Source of the DNA: Patiria miniata
Taxonomy: Eukaryota; Echinodermata; Asteroidea; Valvatida; Asterinidae
Length of the DNA: 64,000 nt
Assembly (NCBI RefSeq): GCF_015706575.1
Contig: NW_024037064.1
Location: 10,889,606-10,953,605, forward strand
Direction: 5' to 3'
A model generated the notes under the pieces. It saw nothing but the letters and a program-made list of their open reading frames with translations. It made no database searches and was not told the origin of the DNA. Made by a program: the position numbers and the translations under genes. The first letter of the stretch is position 1; each line of letters starts with the position of its first letter. Of this stretch, positions 33,853 through 46,990 are shown in pieces.

Positions 33853-34890
33853 CCAATTCAATTCAATTGCTGAACATTTATTTTAACGTTGTTATGTCAC
33901 TAAAAATATTAAATCGTTATGTTAACATTTAAGCATACAAAATATAATACGAAGTAATTTTACACAACACCGTTATTAACATAATGAAAAAATATGCATA
34001 ATCCACATAACAACACGGGGATAGGGTGAAGCGATCGCTTTGGTTCCCTGACCCGTTGGACACTTACAGACTGACGGACAATTAAGTACGAACTAAGGAC
34101 AATGACAGACAAACAAACAAAGAGAAGTATCATTAAGCTATTGTTATATGTTTACAAAGTATCAACGGACTACGAATAACATGTAAGAAGTTGTGTCTTT
34201 AATTTTTTGGTAAATGTAGATAGAGTTAAAGACGTTTTAAGAGGGATACTTAGACTATTCCAGAAACTCGTGCCACGTTGAACTATTCCATTTTTGAACA
34301 CTGTCGTTCTATTGCAGCCAACATGAAGACTTTTCTTCGCGATACTCCTGGTTTTATAACAATGAACATTTGAAGTTAAAGTAAAACATGAGCTAAAACA
34401 CAAAGGGAGCAAATTATTCGAGATTGAGACAATAAAGATCATTAAATTGCAATAATTTAAGATTGGCAAATAATGGTGTAGTATGATCTCGATAACCAGC
34501 ATTGGAAATTATTCGAACAGTTCGTTTTTGTAAGATAAGAAGTTTATCACACGATGACGAGCCACCCCAGATGATACTGGAATAGTTCAATTATGGCAGA
34601 ACAAGTGAATTATACGGAGTTTTAAAGATATTTTAGGGTAAGAAAAATCTCAGACGATTCATTATGCCAATAGTTTTAGATATTTTGCTGACCACGTCAT
34701 CAACGTGATTATTCCATGTTAGATTTTCACCTAGGAATTTAATCTTGTTTACTTTTTCAAGGCTAATGTCATTTATGACTAAAAGAATCGTTTGAGTGTA
34801 TTTCTTCTGTCTCGGGCAAAATACAATATAATGTGATTTAAGAACATTAATACACAGTTTGTTTGCTAGCAGCCAAGTGAATCACTCTAA
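33853..34890 (-). mobile_element. 3' fragment of a CR1/L2-group LINE
   Basis: Minus strand. The 3' tail is (TTGAA)n at 33853-33870. The reverse transcriptase C-terminal region upstream reads KIKFLGENLTWNNHVDDVVS, then MNRLRFFLP, WGGSSSCDKLLILQKRTVRI, and ends in the GTSFWNSLSIPLK type of C-terminus. At least two stops and no endonuclease, so 5'-truncated and dead. Confidence 0.85.
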
Positions 34891-34919
34891 GGTAATGTCC
34901 ATGCATAGTTAAGGCAATA

Positions 34920-36050
34920 CTCGCTAGAGGTGGTGCTATGTATTGTTCAGAAAATCCGTCAATTGAAAGTTGCTCTGTATACACCTTTCTGCGCTGGGTT
35001 GGCAAACTGCATTTTTGCCAACCACGGCCTGCAAAACTATGGAAGGTCCAACACTGCCAAAATGAAGAAGAGTTATTACAGATCACTAAAATATGATTTG
35101 ATTCTTGAAAATACAATATTTTCAACAAAGCTACAAAATAATTCTCACATATGCATTTTTACTATGTGTTGATGGCGTTATGAGGACTGTTTTGGAAAAA
35201 TATGTTGCCAACCACGGCTTCAGTTTATGCGCTTCAGAAAGGCCTATATAGCACCCATGCTTTCACCATTGAAAAGGGCTTCCATGAGTGTACTAAAACA
35301 CAACACACAGCGTGAGATCGCCATCAAGGCCTTTGAACTCGGCTCAGTAATCATGAATTGCGCTACGATATAATGTTAAAAAGTGAAATTTGTGTGTGTC
35401 AATGTACATGCCTACCTATTTGTTGTTTAATATTAAGAAGTATATCAGTGTCGCATGCCATTCAATATGTACGTTTGACTTAAAGAGTAAAACAAACAAT
35501 TAATTATAAGATTACGCATATTTAACCCTAAACCAGAGCTGTGGGATGCCCCGCAACATGTTTTACTAATATTACAGTCATTTATGCTCTTTAAAATTTC
35601 ACGCAAATCATCATTTTAGGACCATGTGATCTCCACAAGGGTCACTTTATTTTAAACAATTTGGACATGCACTGCGAAATGTCATTTTCAATCACAGGGT
35701 AGCGTAAAATGGTAACTTTTTCATTGGCTGTGCATAACGATAAGGGGCTCATTTGTAGTGTGAATTATAAATAACAAAAGCTTTTTTCTATTGAACTAAA
35801 ACTCTGATGTACTGAGCAATCTCTTTACATGACTATTGTATACCAAATTTCAATTTAATCTTTCACTGCACGACAGGCATCTTAAAGTGGGGTTTTGATC
35901 GGTCCCTTTTACCCTGTCCCCTCAAGATGGCCAACATAATAAGATCGGAACAAAGATCAACTTTGTCCTTTGGGTTTAGTTGATCCTAACCTTTTTAAAA
36001 ATGGATAGTTTTGCTAATCCCCCAAACCCCAACGAAAATACACGACGAAC
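34920..36050. other. Intergenic between UPA copies, no gene seen
   Basis: A GCCAACCACGGC word occurs at about 35018 and 35209, possibly inside a small decayed element. Otherwise nothing supported. Confidence 0.4.
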
Positions 36051-36056
36051 AACTAA

Positions 36057-36425
36057 GGCCAAAAAAAAAAAGTCTCAGGTTTCTGGTATGCGCGCGCGTC
36101 GCCGTAGCCATGCGCGTCGGCAAAATTTTCAATGAAAGATGATGTCTCAAAACCGCCAAACTCACTGGTTTGACTGGAATTCTGCTGCTGCGCAATTTCA
36201 ACGTGTTTTTAGATGGGGTTATGATCGAGAATAAGCTTTATGTGGCCTCTCTGGACTCCCATATATTTGCACTAAGTTTAGTCGGGCACCATTTGCAGTC
36301 ATCAGCCGACATTTGAAGCACATTTGAAGCAAAAAAGTCGGGTAAAAAAAAAAAAAAAAAGCCGCGTCGCCGCACCACTTTTTGGACAAGCTCCATACCA
36401 GAAACCGGAGACTTTTTTTTTGGCC
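36057..36425. mobile_element. PIF/Harbinger-type MITE, copy B (369 bp)
   Basis: Same element as 14210-14559 in the same orientation, flanked by TAA at 36054-36056 and 36426-36428. Contains an extra block (GCCGACATTTGAAGCACATT) missing from copy A. Confidence 0.85.
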
Positions 36426-36649
36426 TAATAAGGTTGAGACGAGCGAAGAGGATATTTGCTGATGGGGAAAGGTTGCACAATGTAGGCCACGCATTTGGCG
36501 CTGCTCCGATCCATGCACTCGAAACAAAATTTTCTGAAGCTGAGTTGCCTTTGTCTGTCCTTATTCAAAGAGGGTAGGCCGCCTGTCTATTTTTTTTCCA
36601 GCTCATTGGTACCCTGAACACGGGCCCCCATCACCATGGACAATGTACA

Positions 36650-38970
36650 ATGGCCAACAATAATTCGGGGACTTCCCAAGGTATCGCAATGCTGCCTGAT
36701 ATATTAGTTGACTCTCCCGGAAGTGGATTACACAAATTGAAAGGGTGTGATAAGTTAACAAGCAATGCTGGCACTTTTCTAGAGCTTAAGTTACAGTCTT
36801 CACTGGGAACTCTCGCTCAGCAGTATTCAGAAAAACCAACACGGTTGTATATTTTTCAGGCGTCCACTTGATTTTGAAGCTGCCAGAAGGTATGTAATAT
36901 TAGGTATAAAGATTAAGGTCTTTGTCAGAATTTCAAATATGCTGCAGTCAGACGCATTTGATTCATGAACAGCAACGTAGCCAAGGAGGGGTGTGATGGG
37001 GTCTCGGGGGTTACGATGAGGAGCACACCCCTGCCCCTGCCCTCCCTATGCCCCGCCCCCGCCGAGATTACGTAGAGAAACCTGGCTACGATGCTGCTCA
37101 TGTGATTAGGTTTGTACTCCCATGTTAGTTTTGTGCTAGCATTTACATGTTGTAGTATTTTTTTCACGTTGTTTAGCACACTAACGTATATTCTGGTAAG
37201 GTCTGTCACTAACTGTAACAATCGAAAGATAAAAATAAACTCTTTTGTATGCCGCCCTCGACTCATTGGGCACTTGTTTAGGTTTCGATAGGAACTCGGG
37301 CATTAACTTCCCATGTTAGAAAGGAGTGTTAATTTGTGGGCTCGTGCCCAAAGCAAGTATCGATACATTTTTGTTTGCTATAACATTTTTGGCTGAGAAA
37401 CACCGTTGTAGATATCCGTAGGCTAAACCTATCCTTTCAAAACAGGTCCTCTTACACAGTCAAGAGCCAGTTTGTTTTAATGTCATTTATGTCAAAACAA
37501 ATGTAGACAGCTTGGTTGGCTGACTGCAAACTTTTTCTTCTTTATTTGGCGCTAATCAAACATTTTTTTTCAAAAGGAGGGTGTGGAAGAAATGCGCGGA
37601 AGAGAAGCCAAAGGATGTTGCTTTAATTTGCTTACTTGGTAGAGCGGAGATATAGTGAAAAATATAATAGTGTTGTTGAATGTGTATTTCGGGGTTGTTG
37701 GTTAATTGTAAATTGCTTCTTACCTCCCAATAAGAAAACAGTAGATGCACGTGCACATTATTAAAGTTAAATAATGAGATTTTTTTTTGAAGCGTACTTC
37801 TATTTCATTCAATATGAACAATTATTTATGGACTAAGCTAAGATAATTTATTTTGGATTATAAATTCCCTGCCCTCAAAAGAGGGAGAATATCAAATGAG
37901 GGAATAAATGTGTGCTTGACCGGTATTAAATACTACTTTTAAGACCGGTTATAGTCTGGATGCTAATAATTACCCTCCTAGAAGGAGATGGTATCAGCAA
38001 CCGGTCTTAAACATAGTGTTTAATACTTGACAAGCATTATTTAATCATACCATTCATAAACAAGAACCTTTTGGTCAACAGTCGAAATAAATTAACAATT
38101 ATAAATTGACAACGATTTTTGTTCATTCATAAGATGGTAGAAATGAATGGATGCAATATTACTTAATGTTTTTCAAAACAACTTTCCACGATATACAGGT
38201 CTTAAACAACTCCTTATAATAATGGAGATTGGCGCGCAGGTCGCGCGTACTGCGTGATGTGGTTTGAATTTAGGTGTGCCAGTGTGGTTTGAATTTAGAA
38301 CTATGGAATACCGACTCACTGGTAGTATTGCGAATGCCTACGTGAGGATTGTGAACGTTCAACCAGTAAAACGCGTAGGCCTACATGGCTACTGATTTCA
38401 TATAAGTTGAACGTTTATATGACACTAAAAAGTGTATAAGACCAGCTAGTCGGTCTTTATCAACCGTTTAAAACCGGCCACGTGACGGGCTTTTCGTCCA
38501 ATAGGAATGAGTAAACTGTCTAATAGGTTTTCATGAATTCACAATATCAACAGGCAGCAAAATTTGGTACAACTCGTGTTCTGGAGACCCCCCCCCCTGT
38601 CCCATCGAAGTGTAGTAAATTCGTTTTGCGGTTCTGCGGTCCCGGTAGCAGATTGTAACCTTTCCAGATAGTGTCAAAAGGTAACCCACTGTGTTAGATA
38701 CTTGCTGAGTGATTCAATACGTACAGCGATAGCAAGTAAATGTTTTTTTTTAAGTGTAATTGGTGTTATTTCCAACATAATTTTACATGTAAACGTTGGA
38801 TATCAATTACTACGACTACACTGCACCTCAACAAAACAACCAACTTTCTATTTTGCTGATGTAATGCGAAACGGCATATCCGCTGGATAAAATTGTCACA
38901 TTAAGATTCTAGAAAGTCTTGTTTTTGGATTATAGATTGCATTAAATTTTGAGTTTTGTGTTATTTCTTT
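36650..38970 (+). other. Upstream region of UPA copy 2
   Basis: A candidate 5' untranslated exon ends at about 36892 (GAAGCTGCCAGAAG then GTATGT). It resembles copy 1 at about 25598 (GACTGAAGCTAGAAG then GTATGT). The rest has no gene; it includes a small inverted-repeat MITE at 37912-38036. Confidence 0.4.
37912..38036. repeat. 125-bp palindromic MITE-like repeat
   Basis: Arms GCTTGACCGGTATTAAATAC and (inverted) GCTTGTCAAGTATTAAACAC, both continuing to TTTAAGACCGGTT. Confidence 0.75.
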
Positions 38971-40339
38971 TTAAAGATGGCATCTTCAAAACAACCTCAA
39001 CAACCAACTTTTATGGTTGGGGCGTTTGGGCCCATGCACCAAAAAAACAGATCAGTTCTACTCCTTCCGCGTACACATATGGAAGAATGAAGAGAAAGCA
39101 GAAAAGGTATTTATTTGTAAAGCATATGCTTTTTGTTCACGAAATGTACTGTGCCCGATGAAAAATCGCTTCCCTGGCGGTAATGTTAGGCATTGAACAC
39201 CATTTCATTTTAGATTATCGTTAATTTGGCCGATCCAAACCTTGTATTTAATGCTTGTTTTATTACATATTTGCCATCATCGCCGAGGCGACGTTATAGT
39301 CTGAGGGTGCATACACGTGTGCAGAACCACATGAACGAATGTCTGATATGGTTTGCATGTCCCCTAACATGCAAATCGTATGCGACCTACCCCGCGCGCC
39401 AGCCACTCGGAATCGATTTTAGAATCTGTGTCGTCATTTAGATCAGAAATGTGGAGTTGGCTATAATGTTTTGTGAAACAACAGCGGGTTTCGGTAGACC
39501 CTTTAAAAGGAGCTCGCCAAATTCTCAGATGCTCGAATCTGCACGAACATCTTAGACGCTTGTCTTAAAAACGGCTTTTCCATAAGACTTGGGCGTCGTA
39601 TGCCTTCAGAAAAATAGGCAACGTCGTCTGCTTGGAAGCCACCTTACGCACGCGCATAAGTGAATGGGACGCAAACATACGAACTATTTCGATATACATG
39701 AAGGTATGGATATCCATGACCCTGTTCAACAACATGTGCTTTTTGAACGGCGTATAAAACGCATAACAAAACGCGGTGCGTCGATCTGCATTTTGCTACA
39801 ATTTGTTAGCAATAAGTCAAATCTCCTTGCGAACGGTTACAGTGAACGTTTTAAAATATTTCCATCACGTCACCACAACTCCTAGGAAATGTTAGCCATT
39901 CTGAATTAAATGGAGGATTTTGTATACGCACCGTGACCAGCTTGACAATGTTTAACCCTGTCTTTTCTACGGAAGTGTTTGTTCTTTTTGTCATTATTGT
40001 CTTGTCAATATCATAATCCGTCAAGGAGGTTTTTGCCATGGAGCGTCGTATGAATTCCGACTTATTAGAGGTGACCAGGCTTATTGAGGTCAGCGAGGGA
40101 GACACGCGAGACGTAACGATTGAGATTACAAACATTGAGGAGTCCGACTGGAAAGTTAGAGATAAATCTCAAAAGGTATTTCCAAATACATGTACCTCCT
40201 TGTTAAAACATTTGGGTGGTCCCAGAGGGGCCAGCCAAATATCATCTTTTTACGTGACCCATCTCACTCGTTGACACTGGTGAATGAATTAATCTTGCTA
40301 TTAGCAATTGTCATCTTGGCCCAAAAGGTTCTTATACTA

Positions 40340-40795
40340 CACACAACCAAAAAAGAAGTCCCCCCTTCCAATACTTTTTGTTATCTAACTCGAAATCTAC
40401 TGAGCACCTCTAGCTCAAATAACGACTGATCAGTACAGAAATTCATTAGCAATCCAGCCATACTCTTTATTCGGCCCAAAACGGTAATAGTGTGTACGAA
40501 TTTCTGCAATTTATGACAAAGGATACCGAAAACAGTTGCACTTTCGTATACGTGCTTGTTGCGGTTGAAACTCACATTGCAAGTGTACAATAGTGCAACT
40601 TTTTTCGTTACCACTTGTCATAAATTGCACCATTTTGTACACATTATCACTGTTTTCGGCCAGACAAAGAGTATGGCTGGATTGCTAAGGAATTTCTGTA
40701 CTGATCAGTTGTAATTTTAGCAAGATGTGCCCAGTAGTTTTTGAGGTAGACAAAAAAAGTATTAAGAGGTGACTTTTTTTTGGGTTGAGTGAATT
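40340..40795. mobile_element. Foldback element 1 (about 455 bp)
   Basis: Arms about 40340-40515 and 40615-40795 are inverted copies: ACAACCAAAAAAGAAGTC / GACTTTTTTTTGGGTTG, CTGATCAGTACAGAAATTC, GCAATCCAGCCATACTC and TGTACA/CAAATTGC blocks. In UPA copy 2 intron 2. Confidence 0.85.
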
Positions 40796-40813
40796 TAGCG
40801 AGGCGAATTTCTC

Positions 40814-41093
40814 TACACATTGGCTCGTACTTTGCTCAAAGGGGTAATTCTTAAGCCCGCCGCACACGAGTGATACTTGCTGAGCAAAAAGTCATTGAAA
40901 GCCGTTTGTTCAGCACGTACATGTATAATATCTATCCTGTTTTATTTCTTTCGGAAAGAAATGAAACAGGATAGATATTATACATGTACGTGCTGAACAA
41001 ACGGCTTTCACTGACTTTTTGCTCAGCAAGTAGCTCTCGTGTGCGGTGGGCTTAAGAATTACCCCTTTGAGCAAAGTACGAGCCAATATGTAT
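40814..41093. mobile_element. Foldback element 2, near-perfect 280-bp palindrome
   Basis: Arms of about 138 bp with only a few mismatches (outer TACACATTGGCTCGTAC..., inner CAGGATAGATATTATACATG) and a centre TTTCTTTCGGAAAGAAAT. Starts within 20 bp of foldback element 1. Confidence 0.92.
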
Positions 41094-41889
41094 ACCACAC
41101 GCATAAATATGAAAGACTTCCAGGGAATAGCCATTTTGAAATGATTGAAAAGAATCTTGTTCGTTCTGACACAAAGTATATATTTCCTTGCTTAATATTG
41201 GAACGCGTTTTTTCACAAAATATGACTTTTATGGAAAGATCCTCGTCTCTTTTCTTTTTTCTTGTTGTTGCAAATCTGTGGTCCAATCATCTGCTTTATT
41301 TTGACATGGCTGGTGTATTGTGCGGTCCAGAAAATGATATCATTACATAAACACTATTTCATGTGTCCGTGAATACTTTTCCTATTTTAATACCGCGAAA
41401 CCTTTTTAATTTTCAAAGAGACTGATTATTAGACAAACATTATTTCTGTAGTTGTACCATTCTTTTTATAGAGTCAAATAATTGCAACTTCAAGCGTGCT
41501 CGGTTTCTCAAGTAACTCTGTGACTGTCGATCTGAAAGCAGTTCCAGGAGTCAGGTTTTGTGACAAACCTCCCTATGTCAACATTGCGATACACCAGGAT
41601 CCCGAGAAGAAAGTTAGTCTGTCTGTCAAGCCTCGAACCCCAGTGAGTTTGATTTATTAAACAAAAATTATGATGCCTCACAGTGTTTTTAAAATGACAA
41701 AAGTTTGTCGACAACAATGACATTTATTTTGACAATTAAATTTTTTTTAAATAGTACAAAGAGGGAAGGAATTGGATGGAAATGTATGATCCTGCATGGC
41801 TAAAAAAAATTGAAAGAAAACGTGCTGAAGTATTTCACTTAACAAGTCTAACCGACCGACCGATCGACCGATATTGGATGGGCTGTTTA

Positions 41890-42230
41890 TGAACATCTTC
41901 ATCCCTTAACAATTCGTTAAAGGGCAATTTTTCCTTGAAATTACGGTTAACTTAATTTTCACGGATTTTTCAACATATTAAGCCAGATTAGGAGTCCTTG
42001 AAATCACCCTTAAGATAATCCTTTGTTTACCCATGAAGATACTGCCCAGTGTACCGTTATGTATAACCAATGATAATCCTCAGTGGCCAGGGTCGTTAAA
42101 AAACCGTGAAAATACTCTTACAGGATTAGTCATATGTAAGCCCCATGTAAATGTCCGTGAAACATCTCTTAAAGATAATTTTCACGGAGAAATGGACTTT
42201 TAATGAATTTTTAAGGGATGAAGAAGTTCA
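41890..42230. mobile_element. MITE with TA duplication (341 bp)
   Basis: Inverted ends TGAACATCTTCATCCCTTAA and (inverted) TGAACTTCTTCATCCCTTAA, flanked by TA at 41888-41889 and 42231-42232. Both arms carry TTTTCACGG words. In UPA copy 2, just before the decayed fourth segment. Confidence 0.8.
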
Positions 42231-42244
42231 TATATTACTGGTGA

Positions 42245-44480
42245 AAAGAGCCGGACTGTGCTGTAACCCGTATATTATTACCCCGTAAGGCCAAGGAATG
42301 GGCTAAACCCGGCCCACTGCGTTGACTTCATACCAAAAAAGACTTTTTAGTGAATACTTCATTCTTAAGCAATATAATTTACTTTTAATGGGGGTGCTGT
42401 TCAAAACCGACGATTATTAACACTATATTACAGAATAGTGTACAAATAACCCCTATTATGCTGACTCTGTCTGTATTTTGTGCACAGACGGACATTTCAC
42501 CAGTAAAAAACAATGGGGGTGTCAGAGCAGGTTTTTTTTTTTTGCATTTTTTTTATTATGAATTTCTTAATCCGCGCCCGTAAAGGACAATTATCCCTTT
42601 TATTTGTTGCAACACCTTATTCACTGTCAATTATTTCTGTGTGTGAAACAATCATCGAAGTTACTGGAATTTACGGTTCACCGTTATGTTTTTGTAACAA
42701 AATAAAAGCTTTGTCCATCTGTCAGATACACCCGCCAAGAAAAATAACATTGCCGTGGTTTATGTTGTCTTCCAGGAAAGTGAGGCATCGATGAGCAACT
42801 AGGTGTCCAGTGACTGAAGTTGTACTCTTGGCAAAGTAAGTGAATAAGACATAAGTTGTAATCTAGTCGAGATCAACTTACTATTTTGTAAGTTAAAATG
42901 TAAGCAGTTATTCTGGATACTTAATTTCCGTCTGATATGTACTAAAACAGGACAGCAAAAAGCTAAACAGTTTGACCCTAATCCTTGGCAAGTGACACAT
43001 TGATGTGACCCAGAAAAGAGTAGTTTTGCCCCAGAGTGTCAGACTCCGGGTCAAATCTAACCAAAAGTGGAAAGACGTTTTGCGCATGAACATTGCAAAG
43101 ACAAACAATGATCCTATATAAAAATGATCCTACATGAAAATATTAAAACTTGAAGCTTACATTTCTTAGACGAAAAGATTCATTTATAAAAGGTTCTAAA
43201 TCAACGTATCCATTCAAAGTACAATTTACCGTCGCAGATCCAAAGCTTTTCAACGGGGTGGCTGAGATTTTGAAGTCAACGAGTACTGTGACCAAAAAAC
43301 CTTAAGTCTTGAACTAAGACTGAATACATTGTATGACGTTATTGACTACCTGGCAAATTTTGAAACACAATTGTTATTAAAAAAAAATTACACTGCAGGT
43401 CAGGAGGGAATAGGCTGGTGAGACACACCGCTGCCTGCATATCCATCCACACCTTTAAATCCAAAAACCTACAATCCTGGCCAAATCTCGCTAGGCCCCA
43501 ACCCCCCGGCCCCACTCAATGTTGTCTCTCATTGCGCGGTGTATGTTCCATCAGCTGGAGAGAACAACATTGACCGGGGGACCGGGGGAGTGGTGACCTT
43601 TGAAGGCTAAGGTTATATCCAAGTGGCCCCACCATTTTGGCCGGGATTGATGGTTAACTGATTTGAAAGTAGTTATGCACAACATTGCAAACACTCAAAA
43701 TACAACTGCCCTATTACTATTGAATAGCCTTCGTAAATGAAGAGAAGCAAACATCCTGTGAAATTATATCGTCGTATGCTGCCATTGCTATGAAAAAGAG
43801 GAAGTTAGCATTACATGGACATGTAATGCTAACGATAGTTTGGACCAAGCCATCGGTGTGAAAAAGAAAACTGTTTTTAACACGTCCGACCCTAACTTCC
43901 TAAGGGCTGTTTGGGGTTTAAGTACCAAATACTACAGAATACTACAGGTGTTGTGCACACTTGTATGGAAAGAAATGCATACTACAGGTTACTACAGTGT
44001 AGTAATTTGTAACCTTACGTAAGGTTAGGGTTTAGTCCAGCGAATACCTTGTGCACATGCTTAATTTAGATAGACCAATCCGGGCACGCTATCAATTCAT
44101 GGAGTATCGAGCCAAAGCATCGCACTAGCTATTGTTCAGATAATCAGTCACGGGAAGTAGCGTTGTACAATAAATAGTAGGTACAATAGTTTCCCCATTG
44201 AAGGGGGCCTAATTCAGCCTTCACAATAACATGTAATTTGTATCTCGCTACACACCAGTTGCTCTCGCATGGCCTATGACACATGGATTCTATGCGAGAC
44301 AAGTTCAGGTAATTATCCAAGGTTAAATATTGTACTTTCTTTTATTACAGTGACACATGATTGGTTTCGTCACCGACAAACCAACGTGGAAAATGGACGA
44401 AGATTTTCGTAAGCTAACCAAGGGACGCATTAGTTCTGCAGTGTCAAGGGGAGAAGATTGCTACTGCTGGTGGTTGGGTT
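42245..44480 (+). pseudogene. Downstream remnants of UPA gene copy 2
   Basis: Counterparts of copy 1 segments at 42245-42360 (stops present), 43257-43310, 43318-43415 and 44240-44440. An insertion of about 800 bp (about 43432-44228) separates two blocks that are contiguous in copy 1. That insert holds a MITE-like inverted repeat (AATCCTGGCCAAA, about 43477-43660) and a 14-bp hairpin GTTAGCATTACATG at 43807. Confidence 0.5.
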
Positions 44481-46730
44481 TTACTTATTCTGTGCATCAA
44501 AATGTGTCTTAATTACTTAACATGCACATGAGTTCGTTTTCGGATTGTGGGTTACTTTTCTTTTGTGGGTATTCATCACTGGAGACGTATCTCGTAAATT
44601 TACTTACAGTGCATTATATAAAGATGTACAGTCCTAGGTTTTATTGAGTTACTCAAAAGAGAAGGCTATTGCATGTAAATTGCTATATGTTTGCATTGGT
44701 ACATGTTATTGATATATTTCATGACCTCACATCAAAACAATAAACAAAATCTATTTGCATTGAAATGCGATTTTATCCTTGTAGGTAAAATGTAGTCTTC
44801 AAATTGTATACAGCCTACGCCTTTAATACATTTTCTTATGGTAGTGACTGTACTTGCGATCTTCTTTCCTGTGACGATTACTTTTGCTCTTGGTTTTTTG
44901 TTACCTTCAAGATTCAAAGTGTTTATTTTCAGGCACGATTCTACCATACGTTTTACCCAGGTTTTAAAATAACGTTATAAATTGCACATAATTTCTTCTT
45001 GTCAATGTAGCTTTGGGTATATTTTTTTAACAGAATGGGTATTAAAGTACGAGCAGTTTTTTAGGCGAGGCCTTGTGAAATAATAGATAAGTTTCAAGCT
45101 ATGTTTTCACACATTTAAACTTTTTTTAATGTTCGGCAATAAACGTTTGCCTTTGTTAATGCACAAACAGGATAGATGTTCTCTCGTGCGTAAAAGCGCG
45201 TGAAACATACCGAAGAAAATAATCCGAACAAAATGTCCCTCTTTAATTTGTTTTTGTTTACACAAAGCACAACACAATCGTTATTCCAACGCGTAGTGTA
45301 AGTTTACTAGAAGTAAACTCTATTTTACCCCGTGGCTGTACGTGACCCATAGCTTCTGTGGTTTATCTATCGAGCGACGTTTATAAAAGCCTATTTACAT
45401 ATTCATGAATGATTAAAATTAATGTTATCTGTGTGATTATTCATGACCAGATGTTTGATGTCATCTTTTGTTTTTCTATCTCTATGTTATTAAGCAAAAA
45501 TTATAAAATATTTTTTTAATGGGTGGAAGTATGATGTCATTATTGTGTTCATTTACCGAGTAATATTACAGGCAGGTGAATTATTCAAATGTGTATAAAT
45601 TCACTCAAGTATGGAGCAAAGAATACTCACAGGCAGATGTTACAGCGTTGCGTTACGGTACCTGCATCATTTAATTCAAACCAATCACATGCAAAGTTAC
45701 TAAATCCAAGATATTAAAATAAGGTGTGGAATAATCAGGTGTGTTTTAATGTGACGAGTCAATACTTTTTTTAGTGTGGTATCTAAGTTACAAACTTATA
45801 TAAATCATTGTGGCGTCTGATCTGAAAAAAAGTCCAACAAATATAATGACACCAATTTAGCCTGCATTTAATACTAATCCCCTCCCGCAAAAATGAACAT
45901 AGGGCTAATTGAAAAAGGAACTGCTGAATCTTTTGCGAAGAGGAACAATTTTCCGTGTGAAGCATTTGTATGTAACACATTTGGTGATTCTAATTTCCAT
46001 CGTGTGTTACATGTTTTAACATGTAACACGATGAAAATTAAAACCACCAAATGTGTTTACAGATATCCATTCCTTGTGGATGTGCGATCGATACAGCATT
46101 AATACAGGAAGTAGTTTACCAAGTCAGGGTTTGCCTTTGATAACCAGGTTGAAATGAAGTAGAACTGGGGAGCGAGGTTGACAAAGGCCAACGGTTTGCA
46201 TTGATTGTCAGAATTACTCAAACTGCCTATGCAGTCCTTTCAAACGCAAAGTGGAATGTGTTTGTGCACACACTCCACTGCTCTTTGGTGGCAAAACTGG
46301 AAAATATTTCTGATGATAAAGACAGGCCTAATCCAAACCATGCACATTTTCGAGAAACACAGCGTTCAAAAGGCCATGTTTTTTTTGTGGTGTATGAATT
46401 TCAATGCTCTGCTTTAGCGTCTAAGTTGGCAATCGGATTAGCTTTGCATAACAACGGCAGACGCTTTGCCTTAGCAACCACATGACTGTAATTTCCCTTG
46501 ATTCTACATTGATAAATAATACAGCGGTTGAGGAATAAGGCACGGGAACAAGCAAAGTAAAATTAATGTTCACTGATGAGCACTGATTCCCTATGAAGTC
46601 TATATATGGTGGGACCGTAAGCGAGCCTGGCTATTTAAGTCTGTACAGCATCCTCTGTTAGTTGACGCACTGACTAAGCCAATAGCTTTGTAATGTATAT
46701 GCGAACCTACAGCAGCCCTTTCCCTTCTAC
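44480..46730. other. No gene seen; one strong hairpin
   Basis: AT-rich. A hairpin of about 40-bp arms lies at 45970-46062 (TGTAACACATTTGGTG ... CACCAAATGTGTTTACA around a TTTAAC loop). Nothing else supported. Confidence 0.45.
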
Positions 46731-46734
46731 TCAA

Positions 46735-46990
46735 TTCAATTCAATTCAAACGTCCATTTATTTCCATGCCAAATGAATAAAATAAGCAGAAAACACACGA
46801 CGAAGTAAATACATAAGTAAATGGCATGGTCAAACAGGTGTAAGAGGCGAAAATATAACGGTATGAAGGCATCCTCTGGAAGCATAGGCTCCTACATTTC
46901 TGAAGAAATTGAGTCAATGATGTACCACATTCGATAGTGATTTGGCTGTTCTTTTTTCCACCCGGAAAATTGCATTGAAGATTTACTACA
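46735..46990 (-). mobile_element. LINE 3' end fragment (minus strand)
   Basis: (TTGAA)n tail at 46735-46757 followed by ACGTCCATTTATTTCC, the same layout as the tail at 33853. No coding part could be read with confidence. Confidence 0.5.

Larger units (their letters stand above)
38977..41642 (+). pseudogene. UPA-domain gene, copy 2 (decayed paralogue)
   Basis: Homologous exons 38977-39115, 40026-40175 and 41472-41642. Exons 2 and 3 are open and phase 0: EVFAMERRMN...VTIEITNIEESDWKV, then SSNSVTVDLKAVPGVRF...IAIHQDPEKKVSLSVKPRTP, before a GTGAGT donor. Exon 1 keeps ATG after TTTAAAG, but the ATG frame (MASSKQPQQPTFMVGAFG) is one base out from the frame giving the conserved YSFRVHIWKNEEKAEK end. 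A single-base shift has therefore broken it, unless a different start is used. Downstream segments also carry stops. Same strand and order as copy 1, about 12 kb away, so a tandem duplicate. Confidence 0.65.

Noticed and set aside
35526-35980. Another TTAA element starting CCCTAAACC
   Set aside because: No matching right-hand end with TTAA found.
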